A stretch of 20,254 nt of DNA from an uncultured bacterium (GTDB taxonomy: Bacteria > Bacteroidota > Bacteroidia > Sphingobacteriales > Sphingobacteriaceae), in NCBI GenBank assembly GCA_903958995.1, contig CAJBVG010000049.1, forward strand, positions 1-20,254, given 5' to 3'. Positions 7,075 through 14,739 of this stretch are shown one piece after another; the stretch's first letter is position 1, and the number at the start of each line of letters is the position of its first letter. Under the pieces are notes generated by a model. The model saw only the letters and a program-made list of their open reading frames with translations. It was not told the origin of the DNA and searched no databases. The position numbers and the translations under genes are program-made.

Positions 7075-7585
7075 GTTGATTCTCCTTTCTAGTAATTATA
7101 GATGCTGCCATTAATGCAACTAATAATAAAAGTGAAATGATTTCTAATGGGAAAGCATAATTACTTAGTAACTGTGTTCCTATGTTTTGAATGGTATTTG
7201 TCTTGGTTAAGCCTGTGTTTATAACAACTTCCTGATGCATAATCATAGAAGCTAGCAACAAGAACAAGCCGATACTCGCAAGTCCACTAATTATATTTGT
7301 TGGATTAATACTTATCTTTTTCTCTTTTTGAGTATGGTGATCATCTAATATGTTTTTCGAAGAAAGCATTATTGCAAATATCATTACAACGATAATACCT
7401 CCGATATATATCATTAAATGTGCTATGGCTAGGAATTCTGCTTGAGCCAATATAAGCATAGCTGATACGCTGAAAAAAGTAGCAAACATTCCAAATATAG
7501 CTTTTACTACTGAACGTGTAATAACAGCATACAAGGAAGCAAGAATTCCGAAGGAGATGAAAAAATATAAAATAATATTATACAT
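7067..7585 (-). CDS. nuoJ: NADH-quinone oxidoreductase subunit J
   Basis: Membrane subunit of complex I (172 residues, about five membrane helices) that packs against NuoK and NuoA. Its third helix takes part in the conformational switching of the E-channel. The family core is visible: AEFLAIAHLMIYIGGIIVVMIFAIML (shown as AEFLAIAHLMIYIGG and VVMIFAIML). It is followed by a charged loop (DDHHTQKEKK) and two more hydrophobic segments. The C-terminus is short and polar (RKENQHE). The gene overlaps both neighbours by 8 bases (nuoI upstream, nuoK downstream), so translation is probably coupled throughout. Sequence conservation of NuoJ is low, so the position between nuoI and nuoK is part of the evidence. 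Confidence 0.95.
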   Translation of the reverse strand: MYNIILYFFISFGILASLYAVITRSVVKAIFGMFATFFSVSAMLILAQAEFLAIAHLMIYIGGIIVVMIFAIMLSSKNILDDHHTQKEKKISINPTNIISGLASIGLFLLLASMIMHQEVVINTGLTKTNTIQNIGTQLLSNYAFPLEIISLLLLVALMAASIITRKENQHE

Positions 7586-8186
7586 TTTCTCCCCCTTTTT
7601 TTTCTTCTGCAGCTTTCAATGCTGTTGCTTTTGCTATTCTTTTTTCTTCTTCAAAGGCTGCTAACTTTATTCTATTCTCTTCCGCTTCTTCTTTTGTCAT
7701 GGTAGAGAAATGATAATTCATTGCAGCAACATTATCTAAAGACACATCGTATTCATCTGTCATGATGATACATTCTGTTGGGCATACAATAGTACATAAG
7801 CCGCAGAACATACATTTCGCCATATCGATATCGAACTTAGCCGCATGTAATCTTTTCGTAGTACCATCTGATGTTTTACCGATATCGCCAACAGCTTTGA
7901 TGACATCAATCTCAATACAATCAACTGGACAAATTTTTGCGCATAGATCACATACAATACAATCGTCGATATCAACTTGTAATTGATTTCGAGAAATGTC
8001 AGGTAAAGGAAGTTTAACATGTGGATATCGAAGTGTACTGGTATTATCATTTCGTTCTTCGAAATATTTATCCGATTGTATATTGGTACGAACAGTTTTC
8101 GATCGTCTGAACATATGGTGCCAAGTCAACGTAAACCCTTTTACGAATCCTTTAAAGCTGTGGTATGTACTTTTCTTATTTTCCAA
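7578..8186 (-). CDS. nuoI: NADH-quinone oxidoreductase subunit I (2 x 4Fe-4S)
   Basis: Peripheral subunit that carries two 4Fe-4S clusters passing electrons toward the quinone-side cluster N2. Both ligand sets are complete: C76, C79, C82, C86 (CIVCDLCAKICP) and C125, C128, C131, C135 (CMFCGLCTIVCP), each followed by the usual proline. The protein has 202 residues and ends in a long, charged Ala/Glu/Lys-rich tail from about residue 158, beyond the ferredoxin fold, which is longer than in E. coli NuoI. It is the only non-membrane complex I subunit encoded here. It starts one base after the nuoH stop. Confidence 0.97.
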   Translation of the reverse strand: MENKKSTYHSFKGFVKGFTLTWHHMFRRSKTVRTNIQSDKYFEERNDNTSTLRYPHVKLPLPDISRNQLQVDIDDCIVCDLCAKICPVDCIEIDVIKAVGDIGKTSDGTTKRLHAAKFDIDMAKCMFCGLCTIVCPTECIIMTDEYDVSLDNVAAMNYHFSTMTKEEAEENRIKLAAFEEEKRIAKATALKAAEEKKGGENV

Positions 8187-8187
8187 T

Positions 8188-9246
8188 TTACAAAACGATT
8201 AGTTTCCAAAATGCTGAAATAAATAAGCATGCAAATGAAACAGGTATTAACACTTTCCAACAAAAATTCATTAATTGATCTGCTCTAAATCTTGGGAGCG
8301 TCCAACGAATCCATATTTGCAAAACAACAATTAATAATGTTTTTAATAATATCCAAAAGATTCCCCAATAGGTCCCGTTAGTCCACTCTGCGAGCTGCAC
8401 CTTTGCAATATTGGGCAGTGGACTATACCATGCTCCAAAAAATAATATTACGAGCACCATCGATGTTAAAAACATCATGGCATATTCTGCTAAAAATAAG
8501 GCACCAAATTTAAATCCCGAATATTCCACATGGAAACCAGCTACAAGTTCTGATTCGGCTTCAGGGATATCAAAAGGAGTACGGTTAGCTTCTGCTAATG
8601 ATGCGATGAAATAAATGATTGCTGCTACAAAAAGATGAGGAGCCTGAAACACGCCCCATGATAAAAACCCTCCAACAGTATTTACTTTCCAAAATCCGAA
8701 GAAATAAATATCTGACTTTGCATAAATGCCTTGTTGAAATGCAATTTCTTGAAGGTTTAAACTTTGGTAGATCATTACAGCGGAAAGCACTGCAATGCCT
8801 GCAGGTATTTCGTAAGCGATGATTTGAGCAATAGAACGTATAGAGCCCAAAAAAGCATATTTGTTATTTGATGCCCACCCTGCCATCAAGATGCCTACCA
8901 CTTCAATAGAAATAATAGCCATAAAATAAAACAATCCAATATTGATATTGGAACTAATGTATGCTGGCGAAAATGGTAATACTGCAAAACCCATGAATAC
9001 AGAAGTAAACACTAATACCGGGGCTAGGGTAAATAATACTTTATCTGCAGTGGTGGGTACGATGTCTTCTTTTTGAAGTAATTTTATGATATCGGCAAAG
9101 GTTTGTAATAACCCGAATTTACCGGTTTCTACAGGACCAACACGATCTTGAATTAAGGCTGAAATTTTACGTTCGGCCCATACTCCCATTAGGGCATAAA
9201 TGGCAACAAACGCTAATAAAGAAATGGAAATGATGTAAAATGTCAT
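8188..9246 (-). CDS. nuoH: NADH-quinone oxidoreductase subunit H
   Basis: Membrane subunit (352 residues, about eight helices) that forms the quinone chamber with NuoB and NuoD. Conserved blocks are present: ERKISALIQDRVGP near residue 25, the SNNKYAFLGSIRS loop, AYEIPAGIAVL, and EANRTPFDIPEAESELVAGF. It is the first gene of the nuo cluster in this window. The gene upstream is murI and not nuoG, so nuoA-G lie elsewhere or are absent. A well-matched promoter ends only about a dozen bases before the ATG, so the nuoH-N unit is probably transcribed on its own. Confidence 0.97.
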   Translation of the reverse strand: MTFYIISISLLAFVAIYALMGVWAERKISALIQDRVGPVETGKFGLLQTFADIIKLLQKEDIVPTTADKVLFTLAPVLVFTSVFMGFAVLPFSPAYISSNINIGLFYFMAIISIEVVGILMAGWASNNKYAFLGSIRSIAQIIAYEIPAGIAVLSAVMIYQSLNLQEIAFQQGIYAKSDIYFFGFWKVNTVGGFLSWGVFQAPHLFVAAIIYFIASLAEANRTPFDIPEAESELVAGFHVEYSGFKFGALFLAEYAMMFLTSMVLVILFFGAWYSPLPNIAKVQLAEWTNGTYWGIFWILLKTLLIVVLQIWIRWTLPRFRADQLMNFCWKVLIPVSFACLFISAFWKLIVL

Positions 9247-9262
9247 TCTATTTGGTTACACT

Positions 9263-9294
9263 CAAAAGTACTAATTTTCCGAAGAGATTCTCAA
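9263..9294 (-). promoter_or_regulatory. Promoter of the nuoH-N unit (TTG-N21-TACTTTTG)
   Basis: On the minus strand, TTG (9294-9292), 21 bases and TACTTTTG (9270-9263) match the Bacteroidota -33/-7 consensus. It lies in the 76-base gap between the murI stop and the nuoH ATG. The predicted start near 9257-9259 leaves a leader of only about 11 to 13 bases. Assignment rests on motif match and position. Confidence 0.65.
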
Positions 9295-9322
9295 TATATA
9301 TAAGCTAAGACATTAACACTAG

Positions 9323-10132
9323 CTACTGCCAAAGGTTTTTCAGTTCTAAATGAATTTTCTCTTTAAAAAATAGCTTGGTGCTTTTTTCGAACGAAGGTGT
9401 AAAATCGGATACATAGAAATGATGTGTACCCCCCTTTTTAGTCGCCAGCAATTTCTTTTTACTCAATACTTTTTTAACATATTCTGCAACAATCTCTCCC
9501 GAATCCAATATTGTTATATCGCGATCATAGAATTCATTGATTTCCTTTTTAATTAAAGGGTAATGAGTACAAGCTAAAACAAGAGCATCAACTTTTTTGA
9601 GTTTTGTTTTAGATAAATACGAATTGATGATGGTTTTTGAAATGTTATTATTGAAAAAACCTTCTTCAATCATTGGTGCGAGTAATGGTGTTGCTAACGA
9701 TTCTACTAACAAATCAGACTTTTTCTCTTTTATTTTACGGGCATAAACATTGGATTTAATAGTTGCTTTTGTACCAATTACGCCAATGTTTTTAAGCTTT
9801 TTATGTGAAATGATAAAATCAACAGTAGGGTCGATTACATTTATTACTGGGATTTTCCCTTTGATCAAACTATTTAAATCGTCGTAACCTAATGATGATG
9901 CCGTATTACATGCAATCACAATGGCTTTGCAATTTTGATCAAGTAAAAACTGACCAATTTTTATAGAGTAGTATTTTATTGCTTCGGGAGACTTGTCGCC
10001 ATATGGCATATGAGCGGTATCTCCGAAATAGATTATCTTTTCATTTGGTAACAAGGAATGAATTGCATTTGCAACGGTTAAACCACCGATTCCAGAGTCG
10101 AATATTCCTATGGGTTGTTCTGCTTTGCTCAT
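9323..10132 (-). CDS. murI: Glutamate racemase
   Basis: Converts L-glutamate to D-glutamate for peptidoglycan in the cytoplasm. The two catalytic cysteines are seen in IACNTASS (C75) and LACTHYPL (C188). FDSGIGGLTV near the N-terminus and YFGDTAHMPYG are also typical. I chose the ATG at 10132 (MSKAEQPIGIFDSG, 269 residues). A more upstream ATG at 10147 would add MATFF, but that ATG lies in the loop of the ompH terminator hairpin and MATFF would be encoded by the stem and T-run. The gene shares its direction with the skp/bam block upstream and nuoH downstream, but a terminator and a promoter separate it from both. Its own promoter is not evident. Confidence 0.95.
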   Translation of the reverse strand: MSKAEQPIGIFDSGIGGLTVANAIHSLLPNEKIIYFGDTAHMPYGDKSPEAIKYYSIKIGQFLLDQNCKAIVIACNTASSLGYDDLNSLIKGKIPVINVIDPTVDFIISHKKLKNIGVIGTKATIKSNVYARKIKEKKSDLLVESLATPLLAPMIEEGFFNNNISKTIINSYLSKTKLKKVDALVLACTHYPLIKKEINEFYDRDITILDSGEIVAEYVKKVLSKKKLLATKKGGTHHFYVSDFTPSFEKSTKLFFKEKIHLELKNLWQ

Positions 10133-10159
10133 AAAAAAAGTCGCCATGTAAGGCGACTT
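10133..10159 (-). terminator. Intrinsic terminator between ompH and murI
   Basis: On the minus strand a perfect 8-bp GC-rich stem, AAGTCGCC / GGCGACTT (10159-10152 and 10145-10138), with a 6-base loop is followed by a run of T that ends exactly at the murI ATG (10132). It begins 30 bases after the ompH stop and should end the envelope-biogenesis transcript. Its contact with the murI start is unusual. Confidence 0.8.
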
Positions 10160-10189
10160 AAATATAAAGAATTATTGAAATCTATTCGA

Positions 10190-10765
10190 TTATTTTTTAG
10201 GACCAGTAGATTTTACTGGAGTAGTTGGAGCTGCTGTAGGTGATGTAGCTGGTAATGAAGCTAATTTTTTCTTCACTATATCCATCATATCATCAGATGC
10301 TTGTCCGTAGATAACACTACCCGCACTAGTATCAAATACATATGCATAGCCTTTTTCTTTAGCCATCTCTACAATAACATCTTCAGTTTTCTTAAGTATT
10401 GGAGAGTATAACTCTTCTTTTTTCTTAGTAACCGACTCTTGTGCTGTTTGTTGGAATTCTTGAATACGAGCTTCTAAATCAGAGATTTCTTTCACTTTAG
10501 CATCCTTAATTGGATCTGCCATAGTAGCTGCTTGTGATTGGTAAGCTTGTACTTTTGATTGGTACTCGTTAGTCATCAATTTCAATTGACTCTCCATTGA
10601 AGTAGCAAAGTCTTGTAATTTCTTATCTGCATCTTTCACTTCCGGTAATGAAGCTAATAATTCAGCAGAATTAATATGACCAAATTTTGCACCTTGTGCA
10701 TTTACTCCCACTGCCGTAAATAAGGCTAATACTGCTAGGATTGTTAACTTAAATATCTTTTTCAT
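10190..10765 (-). CDS. ompH: OmpH/Skp-family periplasmic chaperone (second copy)
   Basis: Periplasmic holdase that keeps unfolded outer-membrane proteins soluble on the way to BamA. The 191-residue precursor has a signal peptide (MKKIFKLTILAVLALFTAVGVNAQ). The mature protein begins KFGHINSAELLASLPE, a typical OmpH start, and continues as a long charged coiled-coil region with MESQLKLMTNEYQSK and LEARIQEFQQTAQ. The end of the domain, YAYVFDTSAGSVIYG, is followed by a Pro/Thr/Lys tail. It lies 29 bases after the other ompH copy. Two divergent tandem copies behind bamA are usual in Bacteroidota. It is the last gene before the terminator. Confidence 0.93.
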   Translation of the reverse strand: MKKIFKLTILAVLALFTAVGVNAQGAKFGHINSAELLASLPEVKDADKKLQDFATSMESQLKLMTNEYQSKVQAYQSQAATMADPIKDAKVKEISDLEARIQEFQQTAQESVTKKKEELYSPILKKTEDVIVEMAKEKGYAYVFDTSAGSVIYGQASDDMMDIVKKKLASLPATSPTAAPTTPVKSTGPKK

Positions 10766-10794
10766 TTGTAAAATTTTGCGGCAATATACATTAT

Positions 10795-11379
10795 TTATTT
10801 TTTCTGAGGAGCTGGTTTATTGGTTTTTTCGACTTTTTCTGTGCCTTTAGCGCCTGAATAGTCACCTGCTTTATACCCTAAAGCTGTAATAATATCATTG
10901 CTCTTGTCTAATTTGGCACTTGTATACAACATGGTCGCATCTCCAGATTTATCGAAAATGACCCCATATGAGTATTGATCTGCATACTTATTAACCGCTT
11001 CAAAAACTTTATCTTGTATTGGCTTAATTAACTCTTCTCTCTTTTTGTATAATTCTCCTTGAAAGCCAAATTTTTGTTTTTGGTATTCCTTTACTTGTTT
11101 CTCTTTATCTACTATTTCTTGCTCACGTTTTGTCTTCATCTCATCCGACAATAATACCTGCTCTGCTTGATAAGATTTATACATCTTCTCTATTGCTGCA
11201 TAACGAGTATCAATTTCCTTTTGCCAGTCCGCAGACAAGTCATCTAATTGTGTTTGCGCTGATTTATACTCTGGAATATGTTTTAAAATATATTCAGTAT
11301 CAACGAAGCAAAATTTAGTTTGAGCATTTGCAAATGTTCCCAACATTGCAAAAACGATTACTAATAGTATCTTTTTCAT
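10795..11379 (-). CDS. ompH: OmpH/Skp-family periplasmic chaperone (first copy)
   Basis: Second OmpH-family chaperone, 194 residues. It has a signal peptide MKKILLVIVFAMLGTFANAQ, then KFCFVDTEYILKHIPEYK, a long charged helical arm (residues about 45-130, rich in K, E and Q), and the closing strand YSYGVIFDKSGDATMLYTS. The C-terminal tail is Lys/Pro rich (KTNKPAPQKK). A cysteine (FCFVD) near the mature N-terminus is not shared with the other copy. The gene follows bamA after a 106-base gap filled with short repeats, the largest gap in this block. Partner proteins are probably outer-membrane barrels, including T9SS components, but that is inference. Confidence 0.93.
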   Translation of the reverse strand: MKKILLVIVFAMLGTFANAQTKFCFVDTEYILKHIPEYKSAQTQLDDLSADWQKEIDTRYAAIEKMYKSYQAEQVLLSDEMKTKREQEIVDKEKQVKEYQKQKFGFQGELYKKREELIKPIQDKVFEAVNKYADQYSYGVIFDKSGDATMLYTSAKLDKSNDIITALGYKAGDYSGAKGTEKVEKTNKPAPQKK

Positions 11380-11406
11380 TGTAAGTATTGTAAAATGTAT
11401 TAAGTA

Positions 11407-11486
11407 TTATGTATTATGTAAAAAAAGTGTATAATATAATATCTATTGTCCAGTGTCCAACATCTAGTGTCCAACATCCATTGTCC
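11407..11486. repeat. Short word repeats between bamA and ompH
   Basis: Two repeat types fill this 106-base gap. One is a tandem 14-base duplication, AGTGTCCAACATCT at 11452-11465 and AGTGTCCAACATCC at 11466-11479, followed by a partial third copy (ATTGTCC) that runs into the bamA stop and preceded by ATTGTCC at 11445-11451. The other is an AT-rich run of the word TATTATG/GTATTA around 11402-11420. No promoter or stem-loop is convincing. On the minus strand the region is the 5' side of the first ompH gene. Confidence 0.75.
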
Positions 11487-13996
11487 TAGAATTGTTGTCC
11501 AATTGAGAAGTGAAACTGACCACCACCAGCGCCAGCATCACCTGGAATCTTATCGAAACCATATCCATAATCTAAACCTAGCAATCCAAATATTGGTAAG
11601 AATATTCTTACCCCTGCCCCTACCGAACGTTTCATATTATTATAAGGATTGAAGTTCTTAAAGGTTGCATAAGTATTACCTGCTTCAGCAAATACTAATC
11701 CGAAGATTGTTGCTGATTGGTTCATGGTTATTGGATGCCTTAATTCCAATGTGAATTTATTAAAAATAGGTGCTCCAATACTTCCGAAATTTTGATCGGG
11801 AACAATAGAGTTATTTTGATATCCACGCATTCCAATAATTTCAGAACCTCTTAAGAAATCAAAACCAGCTAAACCATCACCACCTAACTTAAATCGTTCG
11901 AAAGGTGAAACGCCAATATCATTATTATAGTATCCTAAAAATCCGAATTGAGCTTTAGAATTTAACACTAAATCTCCAGCAATTCTAGTAAAGAAAGATG
12001 CATCAAATTTCCATTTATGGTATTCAATGTATTCATATTTTACTTCATTTATTGCAGTTGTATAATCTGTTTTACTAAACAAAGAATATGGTGGAGTAAA
12101 CTGTAATGTTAAAGAAATATTAGAACCTGAACGAGGGTAAATAGGTTGATCGGTTGAGTTACGAGAAATCACGTTCGTTAAACTAATGTTATGTGATTTT
12201 CCTTTTTTGAATAAAAACCCACCGTAATTATTTAAGTCGTATTGTTGGTAGCTTAATGAATTATTTAACACAAAATAATCATCAGGTTTTTGTAAACGCT
12301 TACCTAAACTAACCGATGCCCCATTAATTTCAATAGATTGACGTAATGCATTGCCTTTCGCATAACCATTCGATTGTGTAGTTCTGAAAATAGATGCTGT
12401 AAAGTAGTTCGGTTTTTTACCACCTAACCAAGGTTCAGAGAAAGATAAACTATACGATTGGTAGTACAATCCATTTGTTTGTGCTCTGATACTTAACTTC
12501 TGACCATCACCAGTTGGCAATGGATCAAACTTGCCTTTTAAAGCATTTCGCATAGAGAGGTTGGTTAAGCTAAGTCCGAGTGTTCCAACTGCTCTACCGC
12601 CACCAAAACCACCCGACAATTCGATTTGATCTGATGGACGCTCAATTACAGTATACTCTATATCAACCGTTCCTTTTACAGGATCTGGTTTAGGATTAAC
12701 TCCAATTTTTTCAGGGTCGAAATAACCAAGTTGAGAAAGTTCTCTATTCGTTCTAATAATTTCAGAACGTGAGAATTTTTGTCCAGGTTTAGTACGAATT
12801 TCTCTTAAAATAACTTTGTCATTTGTTTTTTCGTTACCACGAACAATAACACGATCGATAGTGGCTTGTGGGCCTTCACGGATAATCATATCCATATCGA
12901 TAGTATCGTTATACACTTGCTTTTCTTGTTGATCTACATTGAAAAATAAATATCCATCATCCAAATATAAAGATCCAATATCTCTACCGTTTGGATTCAT
13001 TTCTAAACGAGTTTGCAGAACTTTTTTATTGTAGATGTCACCTTTATTAATGGCTAATATCCCTTTAAGAGTTTCTGTGCTGTATTTAGTATTGCCATAA
13101 AAGTTAATATCACCGAAATAATATTTAGGCCCTTCATGTAAATTAATTTCAATGATTACGGCTTTCTTATTTACATCATATACAGTATCGCTTGTGATTT
13201 TAGCATCACGATAACCTAACTCATTATAATGCTCTATAATGGCAGCCTTATCGTCACCATATTCTTTCTCTTGGTATTTTGAGTTATTGAAAATTTTGTA
13301 CCATCCTTTTTCCTTTGTTTCTTTCATCAGCTTTTTTACCTTCTTAGCTGATAATGCTGTATTTCCAATGATATTTATTTTTTCGATTTTAACTTTCTTG
13401 TTCTTGTCGATTTTAATTTTTAACAAAACCGAATTCGTCATAATCGAATCTACAGATTCAATAATATCTACTTTAGCATTCAAGTATCCTTTTTCAGTGT
13501 AGTATTTTTGAATAGAGTTTTTAGTGTTATTGATTAAGTTTTCATTTACTACTTTACCAGAAACTAATTTAATTCGCTCGCGAATATCATCTGCTTCCGA
13601 TTTCTTAATACCTACAAAACTAAAGCGAGATAAACGAGGTCTTTCTTTCAATGCGATATCGAAAAATATTAGTTGACCATCAACCTTTGTGATGTTAATT
13701 TGAATATCGTCGAATAAACCTTGTACCCACAATTTTTTAATCGCTCCAGAAATTTTATCACCTGGGATTTGAATTTTATCACCAATTTCTAAACCTGTTA
13801 ATTTGATTAAGGCATAGTTATCTAGAAATTTGATTCCAGAAACAGAAATACCACCAATTTCATATTGCTTTGGTTTATTGTAATCGAGTGCAAACTCTTC
13901 ATCGTCACCACCAACGGTTATTTGGCTCCATGCGTTTTGATTAGACGCTACTATTAAAAATACTATTGCAAAAATTAATTTTCTCATGCTCTTCAT
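11486..13996 (-). CDS. bamA: Outer-membrane protein assembly factor BamA
   Basis: Omp85-family insertase that folds beta-barrel proteins into the outer membrane. The precursor has 836 residues. A signal peptide ends near residue 25 (NAWSQ). Five POTRA domains follow at roughly 47-118, 119-198, 202-288, 292-374 and 377-453, with typical GN(T/E)K turns. The 16-strand barrel begins near 456 (IELSGGFGGG). The loop-6 motif MRGY is at about 723-726, and the chain ends FHFSIGQQF with the C-terminal phenylalanine expected of barrel proteins. The first ATG overlaps the uppS stop by one base (TAATG); a second ATG three codons later is possible. The product is almost certainly essential. Confidence 0.97.
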   Translation of the reverse strand: MKSMRKLIFAIVFLIVASNQNAWSQITVGGDDEEFALDYNKPKQYEIGGISVSGIKFLDNYALIKLTGLEIGDKIQIPGDKISGAIKKLWVQGLFDDIQINITKVDGQLIFFDIALKERPRLSRFSFVGIKKSEADDIRERIKLVSGKVVNENLINNTKNSIQKYYTEKGYLNAKVDIIESVDSIMTNSVLLKIKIDKNKKVKIEKINIIGNTALSAKKVKKLMKETKEKGWYKIFNNSKYQEKEYGDDKAAIIEHYNELGYRDAKITSDTVYDVNKKAVIIEINLHEGPKYYFGDINFYGNTKYSTETLKGILAINKGDIYNKKVLQTRLEMNPNGRDIGSLYLDDGYLFFNVDQQEKQVYNDTIDMDMIIREGPQATIDRVIVRGNEKTNDKVILREIRTKPGQKFSRSEIIRTNRELSQLGYFDPEKIGVNPKPDPVKGTVDIEYTVIERPSDQIELSGGFGGGRAVGTLGLSLTNLSMRNALKGKFDPLPTGDGQKLSIRAQTNGLYYQSYSLSFSEPWLGGKKPNYFTASIFRTTQSNGYAKGNALRQSIEINGASVSLGKRLQKPDDYFVLNNSLSYQQYDLNNYGGFLFKKGKSHNISLTNVISRNSTDQPIYPRSGSNISLTLQFTPPYSLFSKTDYTTAINEVKYEYIEYHKWKFDASFFTRIAGDLVLNSKAQFGFLGYYNNDIGVSPFERFKLGGDGLAGFDFLRGSEIIGMRGYQNNSIVPDQNFGSIGAPIFNKFTLELRHPITMNQSATIFGLVFAEAGNTYATFKNFNPYNNMKRSVGAGVRIFLPIFGLLGLDYGYGFDKIPGDAGAGGGQFHFSIGQQF

Positions 13997-14739
13997 TAGG
14001 CCTTAACTTGTTCACTTGTTTTTCCGAAACGACGTTCTCTAGATTGATAATCAATTATCGCATCGTATAAATCTTCTTTCCTGAAATCAGGCCATAGTTT
14101 ATCGGTAAAATAAAATTCAGAATATGCAATTTGCCACAATAGGAAATTGCTAATGCGGTGTTCGCCGCTTGTACGTATTAATAATTCAGGGTCAGGAATT
14201 CCTGCAGTTGTTAAGTATTGATCAAGGGTGCTATCATTTATTGTAGCTAAGTCTAGCTTACCCTCTTTCACTTCTTCTGCTATTTTCTTAACGGCTTGTG
14301 TAATTTCCCATTTAGACGAATAACTAAGTGCTAAATGCAATGTCATTCTGGTATTGTCTTTTGTTTTATCAATAGCTTCTTTTAATTCTCTCAAACAACT
14401 AGATGGCAATTGTTCTAAATCGCCAATAGCATTTAATCGAATATTGTTTTCCATTAAGGTCTTCGTTTCTTTGTTAATTGTAGAAACTAATAATTCCATT
14501 AATGCATTCACTTCAAATTTTGGTCGGTTCCAGTTTTCTGTTGAGAAAGCATATAAGGTTAAATGCTTAATCCCAATTTCAGCTGCACTCTCTACCGTAT
14601 CACGCACTGCTTTCACTCCGTTTTGGTGGCCAAATATGCGTAGTTTCCCTTTCTCTTTCGCCCATCTCCCATTACCATCCATAATAATGGCAATATGTAG
14701 TGGTAGATTTTCTTTATTTATGTTTGGAACTTGACTCAT
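13996..14739 (-). CDS. uppS: Isoprenyl transferase (undecaprenyl-diphosphate synthase)
   Basis: cis-Prenyltransferase that extends farnesyl diphosphate with isopentenyl diphosphate to make the C55 lipid carrier for peptidoglycan and glycans. The 247 residues cover the whole domain. Seen: HIAIIMDGNGRWA with the catalytic D21, GHQNGVKAV, TLYAFSTENWNRP, LALSYSSKWEI and RTSGEHRISNFLLWQ (residues 189-203), which hold the Mg/diphosphate-binding residues. The start overlaps the porG stop as ATGA, and the stop overlaps the bamA start as TAATG, so porG, uppS and bamA are probably translated as a coupled set. The family alone does not prove the exact chain length made. Confidence 0.96.
   Translation of the reverse strand: MSQVPNINKENLPLHIAIIMDGNGRWAKEKGKLRIFGHQNGVKAVRDTVESAAEIGIKHLTLYAFSTENWNRPKFEVNALMELLVSTINKETKTLMENNIRLNAIGDLEQLPSSCLRELKEAIDKTKDNTRMTLHLALSYSSKWEITQAVKKIAEEVKEGKLDLATINDSTLDQYLTTAGIPDPELLIRTSGEHRISNFLLWQIAYSEFYFTDKLWPDFRKEDLYDAIIDYQSRERRFGKTSEQVKA

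Noticed and set aside
10160..10189. A promoter for murI at TATATTTA just upstream of the terminator hairpin.
   Set aside because: It differs from TAnnTTTG at the last base, no TTG lies 17-23 bases upstream, and any transcript would have to pass the terminator.
10190..11379. A recent gene duplication of ompH.
   Set aside because: The two proteins share fold and signal peptide type but little identity, and tandem ompH copies behind bamA are common in Bacteroidota, so the duplication is old.
11452..11488. The tandem 14-base repeats as a CRISPR array.
   Set aside because: There are only two full copies with no spacers, the units are too short, and no cas genes are nearby.
14354..14734. A 126-codon plus-strand open frame opposite uppS, and similar frames opposite nuoI, nuoH, nuoL, bamA and the CBS gene.
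   Set aside because: They lie wholly opposite well-conserved genes, have no recognisable domains and look like antisense shadows of the AT-rich coding strand.
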